A stretch of 64,000 bases of DNA from the NCBI RefSeq assembly GCF_003667565.1, contig NZ_RCUX01000009.1:1-64000 (forward strand). The letters run 5' to 3'. The notes under the pieces were generated by a model. The model was not told where the DNA came from. It made no database searches and saw nothing but the letters and a program-made list of their open reading frames with translations. The translations under genes were made by a program, and so were the position numbers. The stretch comes from Mycetocola tolaasinivorans (GTDB lineage: Bacteria; Actinomycetota; Actinomycetes; Actinomycetales; Microbacteriaceae). Positions 26,185 through 35,015 of the stretch are shown here, one piece after another; position 1 is the stretch's first letter, and every line of letters begins with the position of its first letter.

Positions 26185-28008
26185 ATGACATTCACCACGC
26201 GCCCCGAGCTGGTTGGCTCGGTTGGCATGGTCGCCTCCACCCACTGGCTGGCCTCCGCAAGTGCAATGGCGATCCTGGAGGCGGGCGGCAATGCGGCCGA
26301 TGCTGCGGTTGCCGGCGGATTCGTGCTACAGATCGTTGAGCCGCACCTGAATGGCCCGGGCGGCGACGCCCCCATCATCGTCCATGATCCGCGGCAGGAT
26401 GGGGACGCACAGACCCGGGTAATCTGCGGTCAGGGTGTGGCTCCGGCGGCCGCAACCCCCGAGCATTTTGCCGCCCTCGGGTTGGACCTCATCCCCGGGA
26501 CCGGGCTCCTCCCCGCGGTGGTGCCCGGCGCATTCGACGCCTGGATTACGCTCCTGCGCGACCACGGCACCCTCCCCCTGCGCGCGGTTCTCGAGCCCGC
26601 CCTGCACTATGCCGAGCATGGCCATCCCCTTCTGCCCGCCGCGGCGAACGCCCTGGCCACCGTCGCCCCGATGTTCCGGGAACACTGGCCCACCTCCGCG
26701 GCGCGCTGGCTGACCCCACCGGTCAATGGCGAGGCAGGCCCGGACCAGGTTCCCGTCGCCGGAACCCGCATCCTGAGCCCCGAAATTGCCGCAACGTACC
26801 GCCGCATCCTCGACATCTCGGAGGCTGCCGGCGAGGATCGTGATGTCCAGCTCGAGGCCGCGCGCGATGCGTGGTACCGCGGCTTTGTCGCCGACGCGAT
26901 CGATGCGTTCATCCGGTCCGGGCCGGTCCACGACAGTTCCGGCAGCGCGCACTCCGGCCTCCTCACCGCCGAGGATTTGGCACAGTGGCGGGCGCCCATC
27001 GAGGCACCGAGCAGACTCACCTACGGTTCGGTCGAGGTGTTCAAGACCGGTCTCTGGGGCCAGGGGCCGGTCATGCTGCAGCAGCTCGCGCTCCTGGAAC
27101 ACCTCGGAATTGATGCCGTGGCTCCGGGATCGGCGGAGTGGATCCACCTCATCGTGGAGGCGGGAAAGCTCGCCTTTGCCGACCGTGAGGCCTGGTACGG
27201 CGATACCGACCCCCTCCCACTCCAGGAACTCCTTGACCCGGCGTACACGGCTCAGCGAGCGACGCTCATCGGACCCGTAGCCGATCGCGAGCAACGACCC
27301 GGTTCCCCGGGAGGGCGCATCCCGCGCACGGCCACGGTTGTTGCCCCCACCCACGTGGCCGCCGGCATCGGCGAACCCACACTGGCGCGCGGCACGGATC
27401 CCGTCACGCAGCCCTCGGGGGAATCTCGTGGCGATACCTGCCACCTCGACGTGGTTGATGCCAACGGGATGATGATCTCGGCCACCCCGAGCGGGGGCTG
27501 GCTGCAGTCTTCCCCCACGATTCCCGGGCTGGGGTTCTGCCTCGGCACCCGCGCACAGATGTTTTGGCTCACGCCCGGCCTGCCCAATACTCTGCGTCCC
27601 GGCGCGCGCCCACGTACCACGCTCTCCCCCGCGTTTGCGCTGCGCGAGGGAAAGCCCTGGCTCGCGTTTGGGACCCCCGGTGGAGACGGGCAGGATCAGT
27701 GGGCGCTCCAGCTGCTCCTGAACCTCATCCACGGTGAGCACAACATTCAGTCCGCAATCGATGCTCCGGCGTTCCACTCCACCCACATGCCCAGCTCCTT
27801 TTATCCACGTGACAGCGTCCCGGCCGGGCTCGTCCTGGAGGATCGCTTTCCCGCGGAGGTCATTGCACGCCTGCGCGAGCTCGGCCACGAGGTGACCGTG
27901 GGCGATCCCTGGTCCGAGGGCAGACTGAGTGCCGTGGCACGCGAGGACGGCTGGCTCAAGGCCGGCGCAAACCCGCGTGGCAACCAGGGGTACGCGGTCG
28001 GCCGATAG
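26185..28008 (+). CDS. Gamma-glutamyltransferase-family protein
   Basis: An Ntn-hydrolase precursor of 607 residues. It begins MVASTHWLASASAMAILEAGGNAADAAVA, the family N-terminus, and has GGDAPIIVHD, GLLPAVVPGAFDAW, and the autoprocessing site SRGDTCHLDVVDANG, in which the threonine (about residue 417) would become the nucleophile of the small subunit. TPSGG and FGTPGGDGQDQW follow. No signal peptide is visible, which fits the cytoplasmic GGT-like/acylase branch. It starts 24 bases after the ROK gene with GGAG upstream, so the two may be cotranscribed. The true substrate is uncertain. Confidence 0.88.
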   Translation: MTFTTRPELVGSVGMVASTHWLASASAMAILEAGGNAADAAVAGGFVLQIVEPHLNGPGGDAPIIVHDPRQDGDAQTRVICGQGVAPAAATPEHFAALGLDLIPGTGLLPAVVPGAFDAWITLLRDHGTLPLRAVLEPALHYAEHGHPLLPAAANALATVAPMFREHWPTSAARWLTPPVNGEAGPDQVPVAGTRILSPEIAATYRRILDISEAAGEDRDVQLEAARDAWYRGFVADAIDAFIRSGPVHDSSGSAHSGLLTAEDLAQWRAPIEAPSRLTYGSVEVFKTGLWGQGPVMLQQLALLEHLGIDAVAPGSAEWIHLIVEAGKLAFADREAWYGDTDPLPLQELLDPAYTAQRATLIGPVADREQRPGSPGGRIPRTATVVAPTHVAAGIGEPTLARGTDPVTQPSGESRGDTCHLDVVDANGMMISATPSGGWLQSSPTIPGLGFCLGTRAQMFWLTPGLPNTLRPGARPRTTLSPAFALREGKPWLAFGTPGGDGQDQWALQLLLNLIHGEHNIQSAIDAPAFHSTHMPSSFYPRDSVPAGLVLEDRFPAEVIARLRELGHEVTVGDPWSEGRLSAVAREDGWLKAGANPRGNQGYAVGR

Positions 28009-28086
28009 GCACTGACGCCGCACACACCCGCACGTCCCCACCCCCAAAAGACGGACCGGGATCCTCTCGGCACCCGGGCTCATCCC

Positions 28087-28135
28087 GGTGTCCGGTGTCC
28101 GGTGTCCGATGACCGGTGACCGGTGACCGGTGACC
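28087..28135 (+). repeat. Seven-copy heptanucleotide tandem repeat
   Basis: Three GGTGTCC units (28087-28107), one GATGACC (28108-28114) and three GGTGACC (28115-28135) lie in the 164-base gap before the DUF1275 gene, ending 37 bases before its start codon. Copy-number change would alter leader or promoter spacing. Confidence 0.95.
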
Positions 28136-28172
28136 CATTTTGGTGCCTCGGCACCTCCAACAGAAAGCAGCT

Positions 28173-28838
28173 ATGAACGCAATCTCTCCCCCGCGCGAGC
28201 GCCTGCACCTCGTGCTCATGCTCGCGCTCACGTTTTCCACGGGCATCATCGATGCGGTGGGCTATCTTGGCCTCGACCGCGTATTCACCGGCAATATGAC
28301 CGGAAACGTGGTAATTCTCGGTATGGCGCTGGTGGGGGCGGATGACCTGCCCGTGCTCGGCCCGGCGATCGCCCTGGTGACGTTCTTTGTGGGGGCCCTG
28401 ATCGGCGGCAGCGTGCTGCGCGGGTCTCGGGCCGGCTGGAATCATCGCAAGACCGCGCTGTTTCTCACCGTCGGTGGCATCCTCGCGGCATCCGGGGGCG
28501 TCATCGCTTCCGGGACCCGGGATTCGGTGCTACTGTACGCGGTGACCGGGGCTCTCGGCCTGGCCATGGGCATCCAGGCGTCCGCCGCCCGCAGGCTCGC
28601 GGTGAAGGATGTGACCACCGTCGTGGTGACGTCCACGCTGACCGGACTCGCGGCAGATCTCCGATTCGCCACGCAGCAGGACCAGCCGTGGGCTCGCCGA
28701 CTGATCGCGGTGGGTCTCATCGGCCTCGGCGCGCTCGTCGGTGCCTGGTGTGTGCACCAGGGGGCGGCCTGGGGACTCGCGCTCTCGGCGGTCATTACGA
28801 TTACCGTGGCGCTGTGTGGTCACCTCACAAAAAATTAA
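28173..28838 (+). CDS. DUF1275 (YoaK-like) membrane protein
   Basis: A 221-residue protein with about six transmembrane helices. The family pattern FSTGIIDAVGYLGLDRVFTGNMTGNVVILGMAL is present near the N-terminus, and the middle has GLAMGIQASAARRLAVKDVTTVVVTSTLTGLAADL, both typical of DUF1275. ATG 28173 is used because AGAAAG precedes it and the 11 residues before it are not conserved-looking. Function of the family is not established. Confidence 0.88.
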   Translation: MNAISPPRERLHLVLMLALTFSTGIIDAVGYLGLDRVFTGNMTGNVVILGMALVGADDLPVLGPAIALVTFFVGALIGGSVLRGSRAGWNHRKTALFLTVGGILAASGGVIASGTRDSVLLYAVTGALGLAMGIQASAARRLAVKDVTTVVVTSTLTGLAADLRFATQQDQPWARRLIAVGLIGLGALVGAWCVHQGAAWGLALSAVITITVALCGHLTKN

Positions 28839-28858
28839 AGGTCGACCGGTTGACCTTA
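28839..28858. promoter_or_regulatory. 20-bp near-palindrome, candidate FadR-type operator 1
   Basis: AAGGTCGACCGGTTGACCTT differs from its own reverse complement at one symmetric pair only. It lies about 80 bases before the NIPSNAP gene. A closely matching site (reverse orientation, 17 of 20 bases) lies before the aldolase gene at 31029-31048. Confidence 0.6.
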
Positions 28859-28937
28859 TGTCAATTCTCCCCGTAGGCTGGCCCCAGGTGACCGGCAAAC
28901 ACCCCCATCAGACTGATTCACAGAGGAGTGAACCCCG

Positions 28938-29312
28938 ATGCTGATTGAACAACGAACCTACGTACTCCACCCGGGAGTGCCCACAAACGACTTCCTGACG
29001 CCCTACTCGGAAATCGGCCTCCCCGCCGCCGAACCGATTCTCGGCGGATTCCTCGGATACTTCGTCACCGAGTTTGGCACCCAGAACGAACTCACCCACC
29101 AGTGGGCGTACGTCGACCTCGAGGATCGCCGCGAGCGTCGTGCCGCACTCGCCGCAGACCCCCGCTGGCAGGAGTGCATCCGCATCGTCCGCCCCATGAT
29201 CGCGAGCTGGGAAAACAAGATCATGTACCCCACAAGCTTCTCCCCCATCCGCACCATGCCCCAGCAGAGCGACCTCGGGCTCACCTTCGATTACACGGAG
29301 GCAGCGCGATGA
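28938..29312 (+). CDS. NIPSNAP-family protein
   Basis: A 124-residue dimeric alpha-beta-barrel-type protein. Recognised from the N-terminus LIEQRTYVLHPG, the central ELTHQWAYVDLEDRRERRAALAADPRW and the C-terminal KIMYPTSF, all typical of NIPSNAP. Role in bacteria is unclear; members often accompany catabolic genes. The next gene starts inside its last codon (ATGA overlap), so the pair is coupled. GAGGAGTG lies upstream of the ATG. Confidence 0.85.
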   Translation: MLIEQRTYVLHPGVPTNDFLTPYSEIGLPAAEPILGGFLGYFVTEFGTQNELTHQWAYVDLEDRRERRAALAADPRWQECIRIVRPMIASWENKIMYPTSFSPIRTMPQQSDLGLTFDYTEAAR

Positions 29313-30196
29313 GCGCCGCAACCCGGGTGGCGGTTCTCGGCCTTGGCGCCATGGGCCTGCCGATGGCTCAGCGTCTCGCCGAACGCGGCCACGAGGTGCT
29401 CGGTTTCGATATCGCCGAACCTCGACTCGAACTCGCCCGAGCCAGCGGCATTCAGACCTTTGGTTCGGCCCGCGCGGCCAGCGCCGAAGCCGATGCCGTC
29501 ATCCTCGCCGTGCGCGACGTTCCCCAGCTCACCGAGGTGCTGTTTGGTGCCGGCGGCATTGCCGAGGTGCTGCGGCCCGGCTCCGTGGTAATCCTCACCT
29601 CCACCGTGGGGATCGAACCGGTGCGCGAGGTCGCCGCACAGCTGGCACGCCTCGACATCGAGCTGCTGGACGCACCGATCTCCGGTGGGGCGGCACGAGC
29701 ACGCGAGGGCGACCTGCTGCTGATCGTGGGCGGCAGCGATGCCGCTCGCGAGGCTTCCACGAGCATTCTTGCGGCACTCGCCTCCACCGTAAGCGTGGTG
29801 GGCCCGAACCCGGGCGACGGACAGGCGCAGAAAACCGTCAATCAGCTCCTGTGCGGGGTCCACATTGCCGCCGCCGCGGAGGCACTCACCCTGGCACGGT
29901 CGCTCGGGCTTGATCCCGCTGAATCGCTGCGCAGCCTGGAGGCGGGTGCCGCGGCCTCGTTCATGCTGAGCAACCGGGGGCCCCGAATCCTGGAGGCTCT
30001 CGAGGGTGCGGAGCCCGAGGTGCTCTCCCGCGTGGACATCTTCGTCAAGGATCTGGGAATCGTCACCCGCGCGGCCGAGGAACTGGGGCTTGCCACACCG
30101 GTAGCCCTGGCCGCCCACGGCCAGTATGTGGCGGGGGTAGCGGCCGGGCTCGAGTCACACGACGACTCAACCCTGGTGCGCATCCTTCCCCGATAG
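29309..30196 (+). CDS. Beta-hydroxyacid dehydrogenase (GarR/MmsB-like)
   Basis: A 295-residue NAD(P)-dependent dehydrogenase of the 6-phosphogluconate/3-hydroxyisobutyrate family. Rossmann motif VLGLGAMGLPMAQRLAERG (about residues 8-26), substrate motif LDAPISGGAARAREGDLL (about 119-136), and catalytic-Lys region GDGQAQKTVNQLL (about 170-182) are present. ATG 29309 overlaps the NIPSNAP stop. With the HpaI-type aldolase and FadR-type regulator nearby, a tartronate-semialdehyde reductase step of glucarate/galactarate breakdown is the best inference. Confidence 0.88.
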   Translation: MSAATRVAVLGLGAMGLPMAQRLAERGHEVLGFDIAEPRLELARASGIQTFGSARAASAEADAVILAVRDVPQLTEVLFGAGGIAEVLRPGSVVILTSTVGIEPVREVAAQLARLDIELLDAPISGGAARAREGDLLLIVGGSDAAREASTSILAALASTVSVVGPNPGDGQAQKTVNQLLCGVHIAAAAEALTLARSLGLDPAESLRSLEAGAAASFMLSNRGPRILEALEGAEPEVLSRVDIFVKDLGIVTRAAEELGLATPVALAAHGQYVAGVAAGLESHDDSTLVRILPR

Positions 30197-30244
30197 GGCC
30201 GCGGCCGGCGCTCACCGACCGCGGGCTCCACCGGAATCCGCGCA

Positions 30245-30988
30245 CTACTCGGTGCCGGATGCCGCGAGCGACTCACGCAGCGATGCGGTGGCCGCGTGCA
30301 TGTGAGCGGTCATCGCGGCCGCCGCAGCCGCCGCGTCCCCCGCGGTGATGGCCTGAAGCACGGCGGCGTGCTGGTCGAGGGTGCTTGCACGCTCCCCCGA
30401 CTGACGAATCGCCCGCACCACCCACACCTCGAGAAGTGACTTCACATTGCTCAGCACCCCGGCCAGCACGCCGTTATGTGCGGCGGCGGCCACCGCGAGA
30501 TGAAATTCAATATCGGCCCGGGCAAAGTCGGCCACATCATCGGCCTCGCCCATCGCCTGGAACCAGCGGGTAATCTCCGCGATTTCCTCGGCACTCGCAC
30601 GCTCGGCGGCCAACCCGGCCAGCGTGATCTCGAGGTGATACCGGGCCTCGACCAGCTCATCGGTCTGGGTGGACCCGAGCATCAGCCCCCACTCGACGAC
30701 CTGGGGAAGCAGCGAAGAGGCACTCGAACGCAGGTAGGTTCCATCGCCCTGACGGATCTCGATCAGCCCCAGCAGATCCAGGGCCTTGAGCGCCTCCCGC
30801 ACCGCCGAACGTCCCACACCCAGGGCCTCGGCGAGCGCTCGTTCCGGAGGAAGCTTTCCTCCGGGGACGACCTCCCCGGAGAGGAACCGCGAGGCGAGCT
30901 GAGAGACCAGGACGGATACCGAGCTCTCGCGAGCTCGGGGCGCGAGGCCCAGGGTCGAGGTGGAGATCGTGGCGTCTTCGATAGTCAT
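30245..30988 (-). CDS. FadR-type GntR-family regulator (FCD domain)
   Basis: A 247-residue regulator. The N-terminal winged HTH spans about residues 25-90 (LPPERALAEALGVGRSAVREALKAL, LIEIRQGDGTYL), and the FCD ligand domain about 105-235 carries the metal-site residues in EARYHLEITLAGLAAERA and DIEFHLAVAAAAHN. It sits between the reductase and the aldolase, divergent from the latter, and likely represses both through the two matching palindromes. FCD proteins often sense small organic acids. Confidence 0.9.
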   Translation of the reverse strand: MTIEDATISTSTLGLAPRARESSVSVLVSQLASRFLSGEVVPGGKLPPERALAEALGVGRSAVREALKALDLLGLIEIRQGDGTYLRSSASSLLPQVVEWGLMLGSTQTDELVEARYHLEITLAGLAAERASAEEIAEITRWFQAMGEADDVADFARADIEFHLAVAAAAHNGVLAGVLSNVKSLLEVWVVRAIRQSGERASTLDQHAAVLQAITAGDAAAAAAAMTAHMHAATASLRESLAASGTE

Positions 30989-31028
30989 GATCCGCCCAGC
31001 TTAGCGCCGAGACACCCACAAAACCAGA

Positions 31029-31048
31029 AACATCAACCGGTCGCCCTT
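31029..31048. promoter_or_regulatory. Candidate FadR-type operator 2
   Basis: AACATCAACCGGTCGCCCTT matches the reverse complement of the site at 28839-28858 at 17 of 20 positions, sharing the core TCAACCGGTCG. It lies in the divergent gap between the regulator and the aldolase gene, 22 bases before the aldolase ATG. Confidence 0.55.
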
Positions 31049-31070
31049 TGCGGCCGCGAAAGGAAACACC

Positions 31071-31856
31071 ATGACCATGAACGCCGCGCTGCGCGCCAAG
31101 CTCGCCGCCAACGAAACCGCCTACGGGCTCTGGGTTACCTCCGAGAGCACCGCAATCACCGAGATCGCCGTGGAACTCGGACTCGATTGGATCTGCATCG
31201 ATATGGAGCACGGGTACCTCTCCCTCCAGCACATCAACGCCCACCTCACCGCCGCGCGTGGATCGAACCTCTCGGTCATCGTGCGCCCGCCCACACACGA
31301 TCTTGAACCCACCAAGCGCGTCATCGACCTCGGGGCTCACGGGATTATTCTCCCGCTCGTGGAAACCGCGGACGAGGTGCACGCCGCACAGCAGAACATG
31401 TTTTACCCGCCGAAGGGCCGCCGAGGTATCGGTGGCGAGCGCAGCGTCACCTGGGGCCTCGCACTCGAACAGTACGTTAGTTCCGCGAATGATGACCTGC
31501 TCCTCATTCCCATGATCGAGACTAAGGAGGCCGCCGAAAATTTCGATGAGATTATCGCGGTCGATGGCCTCGAGGCACTGTTCCTCGGGCCCGGCGACAT
31601 GTCCGCCAGCTACGGCTTTGTGGGCGAGTGGGAGGGGCCCGGCATCGCCGAGCTCAACATCAACCTCAAGGATCGTGCGGCCGCCGCCAGCCTGCGCACC
31701 GGGATCGTTGCGCGCAGCACCGCCGAGGTTCTCTCGCGGAGCCAGGAGGGCTTCGGTATGGTGTCGCTCGGATCAGACGTGGGCCTGATGATTCGCGAGA
31801 TTCGCGATATCGCAACCGCCCTGGGCAAGACGCCCATCGGACACCGCTGGTTCTAA
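31071..31856 (+). CDS. HpcH/HpaI-family aldolase
   Basis: Class II pyruvate aldolase of 261 residues. Family motifs are YGLWVTSES, DWICIDMEHGYLS with the catalytic His, IVRPPTHD, LIPMIETKEA with the metal-binding Glu (about 146) and LGPGDMSASYG with the metal-binding Asp (about 172). Such enzymes split 2-keto-4-hydroxy acids, for example 5-keto-4-deoxyglucarate into pyruvate and tartronate semialdehyde (GarL). The neighbouring GarR-like reductase supports that role here. AGGAAA precedes the ATG. Confidence 0.88.
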   Translation: MTMNAALRAKLAANETAYGLWVTSESTAITEIAVELGLDWICIDMEHGYLSLQHINAHLTAARGSNLSVIVRPPTHDLEPTKRVIDLGAHGIILPLVETADEVHAAQQNMFYPPKGRRGIGGERSVTWGLALEQYVSSANDDLLLIPMIETKEAAENFDEIIAVDGLEALFLGPGDMSASYGFVGEWEGPGIAELNINLKDRAAAASLRTGIVARSTAEVLSRSQEGFGMVSLGSDVGLMIREIRDIATALGKTPIGHRWF

Positions 31857-31945
31857 ACCCGGTCCGGAGCGTGGTGGATGTCGGGCCGCTGGCACCGACA
31901 TCCGCCACGCCGCCGGGTGTCGGCACCGAGGACTAGGCTTACTCC

Positions 31946-33358
31946 ATGCCCGCGGATCCACAGACCTCTCCCATTCCCCTGCCCACCGAGAACGGTGCGG
32001 ATCCGCTGCCCACTACCCCCGGCTCCCCCGAAGACCCGCACGAAGACGCCCCGCGCACGCACCGCGGCATCTTCGTTGACCTTGAGCCGCTGCGCTTCAG
32101 CCCGGCGTTTGCCCGGCTGTGGGCGGGCGGGGCGATCACCGCGATGGGTGGCCAGCTCACCATCGTGGCCGTGGGCCTCCACATCTTTGACCTCACCCAC
32201 GACACCTTCGCGGTGGCGCTGGTGGGCGTGGTCGCTCTCGTCCCGATGATCATCTTTGGGCTCTACGGCGGCATGCTCGCCGACGCGGTGGACCGCCGCA
32301 AGCTCGCCCTGGCGGCGGCCTCGGTCACCTGGGCCTCCACCGCGGTCATCGCGATCCTGGCCTGGACCGGCTCGACCACCGTCTGGCCCCTCTACGTGCT
32401 GACGACGCTCAACGCGGTATCCTCCACGGTGGTGGGCACCTCACGTGCCGCGATTCTGCCGCGCATCCTGCCGGCTCGCCTGCTGCCCGCCGCCAGCGCG
32501 CTCGGCGGCATCTCGATGGGTGCCGCCGTCACGGTGGGTCCGATGCTCGCCGGTGTGCTCGTGGCCACCGTGGGTATCCCGTGGACGTACACGCTCGACC
32601 TGGTGCTGTTCGTGGCCGCGTTCTGGGGCATCGCCTCGCTGCCCGCCATCGTCCCGGATGGCGCGTCCAAGCGCCTCCCCGGCCTCACCAGTCTGGTGGA
32701 CGGTTGGAGGTTCCTGCGCACCGCACCGAACGTGCGCGCCTCGTTTGTGATCGACATCATCGCGATGACCTTCGGCCAGCCGCGCGTGATTTTCCCGGCC
32801 ATCGGTCTGTTTGTGCTCGGCGGCGGCCCCATCACCGTGGGTGTGCTCACCGCGGCCGCGGCCGTCGGCACCCTGATCTCCAGCGTGTTCTCGGGACCGC
32901 TCGGCCGCGTGCGCTATCAGGGCCGTGCGATCGCCTGGGCCGTCGCCGCCTACGGCGCGTGCATCGCCCTGTTTGGTGTGGTGCTCGCGGTCACCGTCTG
33001 GACGGGCAACGCCCACGTCGGCGAGCTCTTCAGCGACGCCTACCTGCCCGGGGTGATCTTCGCCGCCATCGCCCTGGCGGGTTCGGGTGCCGCCGATAAC
33101 GTCTCCGCCATCTTCCGCAGCACCCTGCTCCAGACCGCCGTACCGGATGGCGTGCGCGGGCGCCTGCAGGGCCTGTTCACCGTGGTGGTCACCGGCGGCC
33201 CGCGCCTCGGCGACCTCTACTCGGGCATCATGGCCTCGCTGCTGCTCGCCTGGGCGCCGCCGCTCGTGGGCGGCGTGGTCATCATCGCGCTGGTCTACGT
33301 GCTCGTCAAAACCCAGCGCACGTTCTGGCGCTACGACGCGCACAATCCCGTCCCCTAG
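31946..33358 (+). CDS. MFS exporter (EntS-like)
   Basis: A 470-residue transporter with a polar, proline-rich N-terminal tail of about 45 residues and then twelve helices. The pattern FSPAFARLWAGGAITAMGGQLTIVAVGLHIFDLT followed by GGMLADAVDRRKLAL and TSRAAILPRILP is typical of the EntS/enterobactin-exporter-like subfamily (MFS_3). TAGGCT ends 6 bases before the ATG, pointing to leaderless expression. Cargo unknown. Confidence 0.88.
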   Translation: MPADPQTSPIPLPTENGADPLPTTPGSPEDPHEDAPRTHRGIFVDLEPLRFSPAFARLWAGGAITAMGGQLTIVAVGLHIFDLTHDTFAVALVGVVALVPMIIFGLYGGMLADAVDRRKLALAAASVTWASTAVIAILAWTGSTTVWPLYVLTTLNAVSSTVVGTSRAAILPRILPARLLPAASALGGISMGAAVTVGPMLAGVLVATVGIPWTYTLDLVLFVAAFWGIASLPAIVPDGASKRLPGLTSLVDGWRFLRTAPNVRASFVIDIIAMTFGQPRVIFPAIGLFVLGGGPITVGVLTAAAAVGTLISSVFSGPLGRVRYQGRAIAWAVAAYGACIALFGVVLAVTVWTGNAHVGELFSDAYLPGVIFAAIALAGSGAADNVSAIFRSTLLQTAVPDGVRGRLQGLFTVVVTGGPRLGDLYSGIMASLLLAWAPPLVGGVVIIALVYVLVKTQRTFWRYDAHNPVP

Positions 33359-33391
33359 CGGATGCCGTCCCCCGAATGAAACAATTGGGGC

Positions 33392-34426
33392 ATGACTACG
33401 GAAAGCATGCTCCCGTTGAACCAGCGCGTTACCGCGCCCACCCAGCTCCCCGTGCCCACCGGCACGGAGGGCGTCACCTGGCGTCCAGCCACCGCGGCTG
33501 ACCTTCCGGCGATTCTCACCCTGGATCGCGCCGTCGAGGCGGTGGACGACCCGCGCCACGTCACCACCATCGAGGCCCTGACCGTCGACTTCGCGGCCTC
33601 GGGCTTTGATCCAGCAGCCGACTCCCTGCTCGCCGAAACCACCGACGGCACCGTGATCGCCTACGGCACCGCCCACGCCGAACCCGAGGCCCGCAGCGTG
33701 GTCAAGGTCCACGTTCCGGGTGCGGTCCACCCCGAGTATCGCGGCAGGGGCCTCGGCACCGCCCTGCTCGACTGGCAGGAGGCGCGTGCCGCCCAGCACC
33801 TCGCCGCCTCCGACCTCGCCGTTCCCGGCTGGATCTCCACCGGTGCCGCCGAGCACGCCGAGAGCCCGCGCGGCTTCCTCACCACCCGCGGCTATGTCGA
33901 ACGGCGCTGGTGGATGGAGCTCACCCGCGATCTCTCCGACGCCATCCCCGAGCTTCCGCTCCACGCCGACGTTCGCCTCGAACCCCTGACCGAAGAACTC
34001 TCCGAGGCCACCCGGCAGGCATTCAACGACTCCTTCCGCGACCACTGGGGCTCCCAGCCCACGAACGAGGAAGACTGGAAGAAGTATGGGTCCGTCTCGA
34101 CCCTGCGCGGCGACCTCTCCGCACTCGCGGTCACCTCGGATAACGAGGTGGCGGCCCTCGTCATCGTCTCGGTGGATCCCGCCCAGTGGGAGGCCGCCGG
34201 CTACCGCTTCGGCTACATCGATCTGGTGGCCACCCGGCGCGACTGGCGAGGAAAGGGCCTCGCAAAGTCACTCCTCGCCCAGGTGCTGCGCAATCTGAAG
34301 GCCGAGGGGCTCGAACGCGCCGCACTGGACGTCGACTCGGAGAGCCCCACCGGGGCCCTGCGCCTCTACGAATCCGTGGGCTTCGCGCCCGAGGCGCGCT
34401 CCGTCTCCCTCGTCCGCGAATTCTAA
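33392..34426 (+). CDS. Two-domain GNAT-family N-acetyltransferase
   Basis: A 344-residue protein with two GNAT folds. The first has the acetyl-CoA loop HPEYRGRGLGTALLDWQ (about residues 111-127) and the second has RRDWRGKGLAKSLLAQVL (about 282-299) followed by LDVDSESPTGALRLYESVGF. This tandem arrangement resembles mycothiol synthase (MshD) and related acetyltransferases, but I cannot distinguish. A hairpin terminator follows. Confidence 0.87.
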   Translation: MTTESMLPLNQRVTAPTQLPVPTGTEGVTWRPATAADLPAILTLDRAVEAVDDPRHVTTIEALTVDFAASGFDPAADSLLAETTDGTVIAYGTAHAEPEARSVVKVHVPGAVHPEYRGRGLGTALLDWQEARAAQHLAASDLAVPGWISTGAAEHAESPRGFLTTRGYVERRWWMELTRDLSDAIPELPLHADVRLEPLTEELSEATRQAFNDSFRDHWGSQPTNEEDWKKYGSVSTLRGDLSALAVTSDNEVAALVIVSVDPAQWEAAGYRFGYIDLVATRRDWRGKGLAKSLLAQVLRNLKAEGLERAALDVDSESPTGALRLYESVGFAPEARSVSLVREF

Positions 34427-34437
34427 AGAGGAAAGCA

Positions 34438-34475
34438 AAAAACGAGCCTCACCCAAACGGGTGAGGCTCGTTTTT
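34438..34475. terminator. Bidirectional rho-independent terminator
   Basis: AAAACGAGCCTCACCC (34439-34454) pairs with GGGTGAGGCTCGTTTT (34459-34474), loop AAAC, flanked by A- and T-runs. It lies between the convergent GNAT and apt genes. Confidence 0.95.
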
Positions 34476-34488
34476 GCGGGTCGAAACC

Positions 34489-35010
34489 CTATTCGCTCAT
34501 GATCGCGTGTAGCGGGTAGCCCGCCAGACGCTCCCGACCGGTCATTCCGGCGAGCTCCAGGACGAGACCAAACCCGGCAACGGTGTATCCGGCGCGCTCA
34601 ATCAGGCGCGCGGAGGCGTTGCAGGATCCACCGGTCGCGAGTACGTCATCGAGGATGAGTACCCGGCTGCCCGCGGGCAACTGGCCCGGGCGCAGCTCAA
34701 GCGAGGCGGTGCCGTACTCCAGCTGGTAATCCTCGCGGATTACCTCTCCGGGCAGCTTGCCGGCCTTCCGCACCGCGATGAGCGGCGTGTGGGTGGCGTA
34801 GGCGAGCGCCGAGGACAGCAGGAAACCGCGGGCCTCCACGCCGGCAACCGCGTCGAACTGCCCGGCGAAGTGCTGGGCAAACTCGTCGATTACCGCGTGG
34901 AAGGCGTCCGCATTGCTGAACACCGGGGTGAGGTCACGAAACAGGATGCCCGGTTTCGGAAAATCGGGAATGGTGACGCTGTGCGCGAGCACCAGATCGG
35001 CTGCGGTCAA
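34489..35010 (-). CDS. apt: Adenine phosphoribosyltransferase
   Basis: Purine salvage enzyme converting adenine and PRPP to AMP. Motifs: TIPDFPKPGILFRDLTPVF at the N-terminus, GVEARGFLLSSALAY, and the PRPP loop VLILDDVLATGGS. The start is taken as TTG 35010, giving a 173-residue protein of normal length beginning six bases after the FKBP stop; GTG 34992, six codons further in, is an alternative. The open frame continues upstream to 35163 but there it overlaps the FKBP gene. Probably coupled to the FKBP gene. Confidence 0.92.
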   Translation of the reverse strand: MTAADLVLAHSVTIPDFPKPGILFRDLTPVFSNADAFHAVIDEFAQHFAGQFDAVAGVEARGFLLSSALAYATHTPLIAVRKAGKLPGEVIREDYQLEYGTASLELRPGQLPAGSRVLILDDVLATGGSCNASARLIERAGYTVAGFGLVLELAGMTGRERLAGYPLHAIMSE

Positions 35011-35015
35011 GGTGC

